DNA from: Spirogloea muscicola
Taxonomy: Eukaryota > Streptophyta > Zygnematophyceae > Spirogloeales > Spirogloeaceae
Length of the DNA: 15,115 bases
Direction of reading: 5' to 3'
Assembly (NCBI GenBank): GCA_009602725.1
Contig: WELB01000170.1
Location: 14,076 to 29,190, forward strand
Shown: positions 7,782 to 15,115 of the stretch, piece by piece
How the letters are laid out: each line of letters starts with the position of its first letter
Numbering within the stretch: the stretch's first letter is position 1
Translations under genes and position numbers: made by a program
The notes under the pieces: generated by a model
Told to the model about the DNA's origin: nothing
The model's input: only the letters and a program-made list of their open reading frames with translations
The model's database searches: none

Positions 7782-8153
7782 CTAACATGCAGCATAGGAC
7801 TCCTCATCCTCATACTTAAGAAAAGGCGTTATGAACCCCAACACAGCAACTAATTTGGAGTGGGTCAGAAAGAGGTAGTCATGCAAGAAGAGCTTGTCCG
7901 AGATACTGAACGTCGCCAAAGTAGCAACTTGGGCATCAGTCAAACTTCCTTTACGCCTTTCATGCGGCATCAATAGGTATGCTGCTGCTCTGCCCAATTT
8001 CTTAACCCCGAGCAAGTCACTAGCCACAGAGAACATCACTAAGCAAGCTTCAAAGCCCTCAGCCAACCACTTCCGTGACTGCATCACGCCTGTAACTGTC
8101 ACAGATAACTTCGACCCAAACAACCTCTCCCCGCTACTGTCTACAAGGTGCTG
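7782..8153 (-). other. 124-codon open stretch after the eIF3a stop, same frame; 3' UTR or unknown coding sequence
   Basis: After the eIF3a TAG the same frame stays open for about 124 codons (QHLVDSSGERLFG to KYEDEESYAAC, then TAG). Its composition looks protein-like (WLAEGFEACLVMFSVASDLL, DKLFLHDYLFLTHSKLVAVL), but no known eIF3a extension or other family is recognised. The base following the stop is C (TAG CAG CAC), which only half matches the CARYYA readthrough context. The simplest reading is 3' untranslated sequence of eIF3a. Readthrough or an upstream part of another gene are weaker options. Confidence 0.35.
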
Positions 8154-11100
8154 CTACTTCTCCTCGGCTGGTTGCCGCCTCGACGCCGGCCGCCACAGAT
8201 TGGCGGGGGGCCGCTCACTGGGCCGCTCTGGCTCGCGCCGGATGTCCCGCCCCACGTCGCGATCGCGACTGCTGCCCCAGTTATCCATGCTGCTGCCACC
8301 CCGAGGGCCATCAAAGCTGGGCCGGTCGCCGGTGCCCATCCGCTCCCGGTCGCGATCGAATGCACCGCTGCCGGGCCGTGGCGGCCCGTCACCATACCTG
8401 TCGTTCATGGGGCCACGACCAGGGGGGATCTCACCGCGACTAGGTGGGACATCGCCACGAGCTGACGGAGGCCGGTATGCGCCGGCGCGTGCTGTGGGTG
8501 GCTCATAGCGCCCTGGCGCGCCGCGAGAGGGCGGGGCCCCATCTTGTGGCACAGCCTCCTCAGGTCCCCGGCGCGACCACCTGTCCTCCCGGTCGGCCGC
8601 CGAGATGGCTGGCGGCGGCGGCGCCCTCTCCCTCTCCTCGCTCGCTGCCACTGGAGCCCGGCGCGTCCATCGGTCCTCTTGGTCCGCTGAGGGCCTGCTT
8701 GGCGGCGGCGGCTCGTCGCCGCGAGCCCGCGAGGCGGGGACAAACTTCGATGGCAGCCTGGCGGCGTCCGCTTTGGCCTTCTCCTCAGCCTCCAGCTCCC
8801 GCTGCTGCTGCTTCGCCGCAATCTCCTCGAGCTTCCGTAGCCGCTCCTCCTCCTCCTTCTTCTTTCTCTCTCTCTCTGCTCAATCACAAAATCTCAGAAC
8901 AATGGTGTCAGCAGCCCAGTCTCTGCAACTTTACTGCTCATGGTAGCAATGGTCGTTGCTGTGAACATAACAGCATCACATAGACAATAAAAGGACACTC
9001 AGATCCATACCCACAATGTGTGTTCTGTAACCTTCAATGATGTCAAACATATGTTGGCAATACTGGCAACTTAGACTATGGTCTGGTAACAGCTGCCTTC
9101 TAAGTGAAGCCTAATCATACAAGAGAATGCTGAACAATCAACAATATGAGACCCTAGAGACGTTGCCAGACCCTAGCTCACCTTCTCGCTTGCGCTCCTC
9201 CTCCTCCTCCATGAGCTTGAGCAGGCGGGCCTCCTCTGTGCGCCGGTAGTACTCCATCTTCTGCCGCCGCACCTTCTCCTGGTGCTTGATCTCGCGGATC
9301 TCTGCGAGCCGCTCCTCACGCTCGCGGTTGAGCCTCTCAAACTCCTCCTGTCTTCTGCTCATCACCTGCTTCTGGAAGACCTCCTGCAACAAGATCAAGC
9401 ATAATTCACAACATGAAAACCTTCGATCTTGCTGTACTTGCCCGCACCACAGACTTACCACACTACAGCTCGTTTGGATGAACTTGTAATGCCTTTCACA
9501 TCTAACCCAATCAAGCAAAACAGGTAGCAGGAGGTACATCCAGCAATTGACGCAATACTGACATCCTGTGGCAATGCCAGCCTTCTTTACCTCATCTTCG
9601 ACCATGCGCATAAGGCGCTGCTTCTCCAGGAGGTCGGCAGCATGTTTTGCTTTGCTCTGCTCCATGAGCAGCTGCAAGAAGGGGCCAAACATTTGTCAGA
9701 AAGGGCGGCACACTTGCTGAAATGAACTTTCAAATACAGATGTGAAAAAGTGCATCTGATTGCTAAGAGGACATCAAGGCTCGACCCAAGACCTGCACTG
9801 AACACAGGCTGACTGGCCTCCCTGAGTTCGTCGAATTCACACTGTCAATATTTGCTAGTGTGCTATTTAAAGACAACCTCTCGGGTTGTGATACAATACT
9901 CATGAATCGCGCTTGTTCAATTGAGCGCCTGTCATTACAGTCTGAGATGTACACCTGCTGCTGCTCATTGTGATACACCTCGTCGTCCAGCAAGCGCTGC
10001 TTGAATGCGGCCTCGATGAGCGGCCTCTCCTCCTCGCGCTTGGCGCGCTCGAAGTGGTCCATGGTCTTTGACAGCTTGAGGAGCTTCCGCTCATTCTCCT
10101 GCCTCTCCTTTATCTGCTCGCTGAGCGCTTCCTCCATCAGCTGGCGCTTGTCTAGCTTCCTTTCGCCATCCTGTGGAATAAATAATGCATACCATGACAA
10201 CAATGAGTACAACTCAAACAGCTTCCCACTACTTGCATTCAACCCAGAGCAACAGATCAGCAGCAAATCAAAATCACACAAGGGCCAGCCATTGATGGAT
10301 AATTCTTTCTCTTTCACTCTGCATACCATGCACAAAGCATTGAACCAGCATCCCAATTCAACAGACAGTACTATCAATGGTAAACTGTAGTACGACACAG
10401 TCAAATCATGCAAATACTGTAGTCCATCCACGAGTACAGGTAAGATGTAGATCAGCCCGTGCTGCAGGGTGCTCACCGCAGCCTCAGCGCCAGGTTTCTT
10501 GCCCTTCTTCCCCTTGCGCTTCTCCGTCTCCGCCAAGAGCTGGCGCGCCTCCTCGAGCTCCTTCTCCTCAATGTCCTTCTTAATGCGCTCCTCCTCCCGC
10601 CTCGCAGACTCCTGCGCCAGCCGCTTGCTCTCCGCCTCCTCCGTCTGCTTCTGCTGCTTCAGCTTCCTTGTCTCCTCTTCTCTCTCCTGCAGCAACAAGG
10701 TATGGAAAAGTGGGAAGAATTACAATCCACCAAACAAAGTAGCAGAATGGGCTGTCAACACGTACTTATGATTGGACTCCTCTGAAGGTTTCAGACCCTG
10801 CAATATACGATGGTGAATGTCTTGTCCAGAGATGATGGCGAAGCTTCCCAGCCGTCCTGATACTAGAAAACATACAGGAGAACAAATGCAGTAACTTTCT
10901 TACCTTCTCAATGATCTCGCGTTCCTGCTCTTCCTTCCTCCTTTCAATGATGACCTTCCTAGACAGCAGCCTCTGGTGTTCCTTCTCAACCACAGCCTGC
11001 AGCTCGCGGAATGGTATCCTGCGTGCCTTCTCCTTCTCAACAGGCGCAGGATGGATCAAACCAATGGCTCTGTTAAATCTCTTTGCCAGGGTGATAAGAT

Positions 11101-13725
11101 GACCTTTTATCTTATCTGCTTCCAGGTCCTGCAAAGCGAGAGGTGGCGCTTATATTTAGTTAACAGCAACCACAAGCATTCTGAAGCAGCACATTTCCCG
11201 CATCCATATCACAGATACAGAAGGATTGATTGCAGTACATCATTACTTCAGACTGTAGAGTAGGAAACTTCTGTGCACAGACTCCGCATGCTTATTTACA
11301 CTGTAAAGAGCGCATCTCTTGAGTTCCCTTCACCCATAGCAATTGTAGGTGATGGCTCACCTGACCGCTAAACTCCACAATACGACGCTTGTGATTGATT
11401 TTCATTGGGACGAAGTTATACTTCACAGCAGCAACCACCAGCTGCTCGACATAGGTGAAGTCGCCAAAGGGTATCATTTCAGCCAAATTTGTGATACGCA
11501 TGGTCTGATAAACCTGGGAAACCTGCGAACCACTCGAGTATGGAGATATCAGCCACTCACAAGCATGGATTTCTTTGGTCCATGAAGAAGACAAAGTTGT
11601 GCACCCCATGCTTATTGTGCAATCCATTGTGCTCACCTGCTGCAAGACACGCAGGGACGTAAGGCGCTCCAGTGCCGGCTTGTACTGCTCAAGTTGCACT
11701 TCAGGCACAGGCGATGCTGAGGACAGCTTGTCACTGAATGTCTCTAGCTTTGCAAGCAGAGGTTGGGCCCTGGTGGCCAGGTCTAAGGGGTGGAACTCAT
11801 GCTCCAGCAGGTTATACAAGTCCTTCACTTCCTGTGGGACATAACTCATAATACTCTTGGCCATCTGCATAAAATCAAAAGGAAAGAGCAGAGCCTTTCC
11901 TTAGTTACCTCCAAGAACAGACACCAATGCAGGAAATTTTCAAACAAATGGTTGTGCAGAGCCGTAAAGCATGCAAGTGAAGCATTACTACTTAAAGTTC
12001 CAACCAGCCAACTAGATCCCTACTTCTTTATAACTGCAAACAGGCAGTTGAAAGCAAGGCTTGCTACTCACCAAGTCTGCAAGAAGTGCCGACCTTGAGA
12101 GCTGCACAAACACAAGCCACAGCAGTGGACCATAAGCAAAGCCCAACAATCGCTAAGTCGCTTCTTGCACACTGGAATACCATCCATAAAAGGTAGCGGC
12201 CCTGAGCAGAAAGCACAATGGAGGTCAGCCTGGACTCACCACCTCCCGACCATCCTTCTTTGGATCGAGTGTGAACCCAAGTAGGCTTGCTATGCGGATG
12301 TTCCTGTCCTTCTCCATTTCAAGCTCAAAGTGGTGCGCTCCATACTTCTGATCATATGGGATGATAGCCAAAGTAGCCAGCAGCACAGAAGAAGCCATAA
12401 GCTGCATGTCCTTCCCCGTCCAGTTCTTGTTGTAGCTCTTCTGCAGATTGTAAAGCTTGTACCAGGCATAGGCATGATAAAGGTAGCTCTCTGACATCCA
12501 GAAGATCTTCGTGAGCTTGGCATAGTAGATGGCCATCATTTGGGGCTTGGGCGACTTCTTCACGAGGGTCATCAGCCCGTGGATATCTTCCACCGACCGA
12601 AATGCCTCCTGCACACTCAGATATGTCAAACACATGAGCCACTTGCAGGATTGCCAACATTGATACGAAGATGAGTCTGGCATGCAATCACTGTAGTGAT
12701 TCAGAGCACAGGTGCAGCCTCCACAACTCAGAAGCAGCCTCAATTCTTGGGCAAGTCATGCCTCAAAGGCAGATTATACACAGCTCTGAGTCTGTACCTG
12801 CCAAAGCTCCAGTTCAGTGGCAATCTTGAGCTGCTCAAATCTCGTGTCCAAGTACAGCTGCAAGCTCTCGGGCTGCGTGAGGTCGGGCCTGTCGCGCTGG
12901 TCCCTGTACTTGTTCAGGTTGGCGAGGTGGTTCCGCAGGATCTCGCAGAGCCGCCGGAACTCGGTGGAGCGCTTGTACTGCAGGCAGAACTGGAACGCCC
13001 GGTGGGCGGTCATGGCGTACAGTGCCTCGAGCTTGGAGTTGTTGCGGAGGATCTCGAGGACGGTGCGGTAGGTCTCCCACAGGAACTTGAACCAGGGGGT
13101 GACGAGCTCGCGGTCGGCGCGCTCCTTGCCGCGCTCGCCGGAGACGTAGCTGAGCATGAGGTCCTCGGGCGAGTTCTCGGCCTCCAGGTCGTCCATGTCG
13201 AGCGTCACCTCCGCCGCCGCCGCCTGCGCCTGCTCGGCGCGCTCCGAGGAGAGCTTGAGGAAGTGCTTGATGACCTCCTCCAGCGAGCTGACGTTGACCT
13301 GCTGGCAGACGATGCGGTACTGGATGAGGCCGTCCTTGGCGAACCGCCCCTTGCGCATGTCCACGCACAGCTCCACGTACTTGAACATGATGCGCTCCAG
13401 CGGCTTCTGCCACGCCCGGTACCGCTTGGACGTGATCAGGTCGTGCAGCGCCTGCAGCGCCGCCTGCTTCTGCCCGACGTTCATCAGCTCTGCACCACAT
13501 CCAACGACGGCAAGCATCGCCATTAGAGACACCAGCACCACCATATGGCCAGAGCGTCGTCTCCGGCACCATCACAACGAGCAGCAGCGACGCCCGTTCC
13601 CCGCTCGTGACGGCGGCGGCGACGGCGACGACGGCGAAGGCCACGGCGGGCATGGAGCCCGGGACGGACGGCTCCGTACCTTCCGCGCGCTTGAGGGCAT
13701 TCTCGGGCTTCGCAAAGGTCGCCAT
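8154..13725 (-). CDS. EIF3A: Eukaryotic translation initiation factor 3 subunit a (eIF3a), 12 exons
   Basis: Core scaffold of the cytoplasmic eIF3 complex, which binds the 40S subunit and organises mRNA and initiator-tRNA recruitment. Exons (minus strand): 13725-13680, 13489-12798, 12608-12240, 12101-12072, 11864-11637, 11522-11361, 11128-10904, 10686-10477, 10170-9955, 9671-9591, 9383-9182, 8875-8154. Together they give 3183 nt, or 1060 residues plus TAG; plant eIF3a is near 1000. The start [20 protein letters not shown] matches the family's N-terminus, and its ATG sits in GCCATGG. Residues 1-320 are helical ([60 protein letters not shown]). The PCI domain is at about 320-500 ([35 protein letters not shown]). 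A charged coiled coil runs from about 540 to 860 ([56 protein letters not shown]). The tail from about 860 is Arg/Gly/Pro/Asp-rich with two SA-x(2)-EDRW(T/S)RR motifs 30 residues apart. Family motifs are retained across every junction and no break was found. Confidence 0.95.
8876..13679 (-). other. Intron set of eIF3a (11 GT-AG introns)
   Basis: Introns: 13679-13490, 12797-12609, 12239-12102, 12071-11865, 11636-11523, 11360-11129, 10903-10687, 10476-10171, 9954-9672, 9590-9384, 9181-8876, that is 114-306 nt. All begin GT (mostly GTGAGY, GTAAGA or GTACRG; intron 9 is GTGTAC) and end CAG (intron 11 ends GAGCAG). Introns 1 and 11 split a Glu codon after its first base; the other nine fall between codons. 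None holds an identifiable repeat. The acceptor of intron 11 precedes an AGAGAG run, so a shift by whole AG units cannot be excluded by eye, but GAGCAG is the choice that keeps the frame with the smallest change. Confidence 0.85.
12072..12101 (-). other. EIF3A: 30-nt microexon of eIF3a (exon 4)
   Basis: Flanked by TTTGTGCAG on its 5' side and GTGAGT on its 3' side, the ten codons read [10 protein letters not shown]. Plant eIF3a has LSRSALLSEL between GRE and the QEVKDLY block, which is exactly the gap left between exon 3 (ending DGREV) and exon 5 (starting [17 protein letters not shown]). Skipping it would keep the frame and delete ten residues ahead of the PCI domain. Confidence 0.88.
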
Positions 13726-13960
13726 GGCCGCGGTGGCGATGATAGCGACTGCTGCGACGGCCTCCGGCTGGCTGCGACAGCGGAGTCCCTCGCGCCGGCG
13801 TCGGCGGCGGCGGCGGCGGCGGCGGCGGCGGGCGGCCGGGGCCCCCGCCGCAGCAGGCGCGTAGAGCTCGGCAGGGGGTCTCGTGAGAGAGATGGTGGAG
13901 GGGGGCGAGGGGTTAAAACCCTGGGGTGCGTGCGAGGAGGCTTAGCCGTTGGATCGGCGT
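13726..13960 (-). promoter_or_regulatory. Leader and proximal promoter region of eIF3a
   Basis: No ATG occurs on the sense strand between about 13920 and the start codon, so the leader is free of upstream starts. It carries a CGG/GCC repeat at 13802-13831. A pyrimidine-rich stretch (CCCCTCGCCCCCCTCCACC and TCTCTCTCACGAG, about 13884-13910) is a plausible transcription-start patch. GGGTTTTAACCC on the sense strand (13910-13921) is a near-palindrome containing a telo-box-like GGGTTT half. No TATA box is seen. The start site is inferred and not shown. Confidence 0.45.
13802..13831. repeat. CGG trinucleotide repeat in the eIF3a leader
   Basis: About ten uninterrupted CGG units on the plus strand (GCC in the sense of the gene), some 75 nt upstream of the start codon, if transcription begins in the pyrimidine patch. 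Confidence 0.85.
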
Positions 13961-14499
13961 GATCGGATGGCTTCCGCTCCCCGCATTAGTATACACGTCG
14001 CGAGGCCTTATCAAGAAGGCTCAGGCGGTGGTCACATACACCATTGTTGTCATTCCGGTCCCGTGTATATTGTGCTTAGCCAGGAACCTCTAACCTATGT
14101 TAGCGAAGTGCCAGCCTGCATGTTAAGCTCTTTTGCTACACCACCTCGTAAAGATTCGCTCTATCTGCTAAGCTTCCGCCCAAGTCACCTCAGAATCACT
14201 GCATAAGAAATGACACGATAGCCCACAGGCCAAAAGCCTTGATCTGCCCATGCAGGAGCATCAGCTTCCCAGCAGCTAGGGACCTGCGATACACAACGCC
14301 CTGCTAGACACCTGAGCTATTACTTCTAGCCTGACAGAAAGATCAAGGATGTCTTAAATGAACAAAGGTGCAGTCTTTATAACAGAAGATGCCACATTGA
14401 CCACAAGTTGCCTCATCAATCTTGAACAAACCAACAATGAAGATGTGAACACAAGCGTCCTTCCAACATGATGACTGTGCCACTGCTTTTCGCATTGGC
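13961..14499. other. Intergenic sequence
   Basis: No frame, RNA gene or repeat could be supported between the eIF3a promoter and the possible exon at 14500. The sequence is less GC-rich than the eIF3a leader. Confidence 0.5.
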
Positions 14500-14820
14500 C
14501 TATGTGACTTGTGCATTGGTCTTTGCAGTCACACGCACGGCAGTCAAGTACTGCTGCAGCAGCGACACCAGCTTGTCCTGCAACGCGTCTGAAGAAAGGC
14601 CCTGACCGCCAGTAGCTGCTCTCAAGAACCCTAAGCCCGAAGCCTGCACTGGTGCCAGGCGAGGTGCCAGTGGCGCAAGCAAGCTCAACTCTGGCCTGAC
14701 AAGAAGGTGAACTGCTAGGCGATCGAGCGGAGGCACCAACCGAGAATTCTTCCCTAAAGGGCAGACGGCTGTGATAGAAGCAGCACCCTGAAGGAGGGGC
14801 GAGGCTGTGAAAGGCCAGCC
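14500..14820 (-). CDS. Possible terminal exon of an unidentified gene
   Basis: Open on the minus strand from a stop at 14821-14823 to TAG at 14500-14502. It reads PLDRLAVHLLVRPELSLL, APLAPRLAPVQASGLGFL and LSSDALQDKLVSLLQQYL, ending TAKTNAQVT. The leucine-rich amphipathic segments and ordinary codon use make it look coding, and several pyrimidine tracts with CAG (for example CCTTTCACAG) could serve as acceptors. There is no clear ATG at its start, and its 5' end overlaps a solo element repeat. An overlapping frame of 188 codons in the same strand is Cys/Ser-rich and less protein-like. The family is not recognised. Confidence 0.25.
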   Translation of the reverse strand, partial: GWPFTASPLLQGAASITAVCPLGKNSRLVPPLDRLAVHLLVRPELSLLAPLAPRLAPVQASGLGFLRAATGGQGLSSDALQDKLVSLLQQYLTAVRVTAKTNAQVT

Positions 14821-14823
14821 CTA
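14796..14823 (-). repeat. Element 3'-end palindromic repeat, solo copy
   Basis: On the minus strand it reads TAGGGCTGGCCTTTCACAGC, then CTCGCCCC, the full pattern seen 98-100 nt after the stops of copies A and E, here with no recognisable element tail before it. Confidence 0.55.
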
Positions 14824-14949
14824 AGAACTCCGTTGCCACTGACCCCTGAGACTGGCCGGGTGGATGAAAGGTCAACCTGAAGAGGTGTGGGCTATGAACG
14901 AGTTGCTGGCAGCAGGGCACAACAGACCCAGTAGTGACCTCATCCGAAA
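14824..14949. other. Spacer between two solo repeats
   Basis: Contains GATGAAAGGTCAACCTGAAG and GTGTGGGCTATGAACGAG, which may be a broken intermediate copy of the same repeat (compare GGGCTATGAAAGCCAGCCC). Confidence 0.3.
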
Positions 14950-14976
14950 GGGGCGAGGGCTATGAAAGCCAGCCCG
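14950..14976 (-). repeat. Element 3'-end palindromic repeat, solo copy
   Basis: On the minus strand it reads CGGGCTGGCTTTCATAGCCC then TCGCCCC. GGGCT can pair with AGCCC. It is the cleanest hairpin form in the window. Confidence 0.6.
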
Positions 14977-15115
14977 AATGTGGACAAGGCCCGAAGAATG
15001 AAAAGATCGTGTATTAGAAAGAAATGTAGGCCAAATGGCCAGGTACAAAGGCAAGCACATCTAAAAATCTACATAACCTACAGCAGATTGACCCGCTCAA
15101 TAACCACGGGTCAAA
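14977..15115. other. Window end, unassigned
   Basis: AT-richer sequence without a supported feature. Confidence 0.4.

Noticed and set aside
8405-8887. Minus-strand Arg-rich frame of 160 codons
   Set aside because: It is the +1 shadow of eIF3a exon 12. The exon 11 splice phase and the coiled-coil pattern select the other frame, ending at 8154.
12835-13725. An unspliced 296-codon product from the eIF3a start codon
   Set aside because: It reads through intron 1 and leaves the family sequence after residue 15, whereas splicing at 13679/13490 restores it exactly.
12696-13962. Long plus-strand frames of 276 and 268 codons opposite eIF3a exons 1-2
   Set aside because: Antisense shadows of strongly C/G-ending codons. 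They have Leu/Val/Glu or Ser/Arg monotony and no domain.

Overview
The window is nuclear DNA from a eukaryote of the green lineage. The evidence is a complete, intron-rich gene for translation initiation factor 3 subunit a (eIF3a), whose protein resembles land-plant eIF3a throughout. The rest of the window is moderately GC-rich DNA full of decayed non-LTR retrotransposons. A streptophyte or other green alga fits best (11 short GT-AG introns, C-ending codons in the first exons, proline/serine-type GCC tract, retroelements with a restriction-like endonuclease), but the species cannot be fixed from the sequence alone.

Left part, 1-6500. A 615-bp GCC-rich tract opens the window. In one frame it reads as an uninterrupted Pro/Ser-rich chain like a hydroxyproline-rich cell-wall glycoprotein. 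It runs directly into the first of several broken copies of one retroelement family: copy A (616-1512, +), copy B (2028-3430, -), two terminal fragments in opposite orientation (C, 3820-3941, -; D, 4017-4219, +) and copy E (4946-5595, -). A very faint further terminus may lie near 6112. The copies retain parts of a reverse-transcriptase thumb-like region, a CxC...HxxxC knuckle, a D-x14-D restriction-like endonuclease core and a distinctive C-terminal tail. Each copy is broken by different stops, frameshifts or insertions. About 80-100 nt beyond the stop codon, copies A, B and E all run into the same short palindromic sequence (TTTGGGCTGGC...AGCCC). It also occurs alone elsewhere, so it looks like the 3' end of the element family. 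A near-perfect inverted repeat with 74-bp arms, a 77-bp tandem repeat and a dispersed ~60-bp repeat that interrupts copy B add further structure.

Middle, 6500-8150. No gene is recognised here. There is a 57-codon frame behind a TATA-like box. There is also a 124-codon open stretch directly after the eIF3a stop and in the same frame.

Right part, 8154-13725 (-). The eIF3a gene has 12 exons, including a 30-nt microexon, and encodes 1060 residues: N-terminal helical region, PCI domain, long charged coiled coil, and Arg/Gly/Pro/Asp-rich tail. A CGG repeat lies in its leader and CT-rich DNA lies upstream. From 13960 to the end there is no recognised gene, except for a possible terminal exon at 14500-14820 (-) and two more solo 3'-end repeats.

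eIF3a is the only gene judged functional. The rest is best read as a retroelement graveyard beside a housekeeping gene. No RNA gene or CRISPR array was seen.
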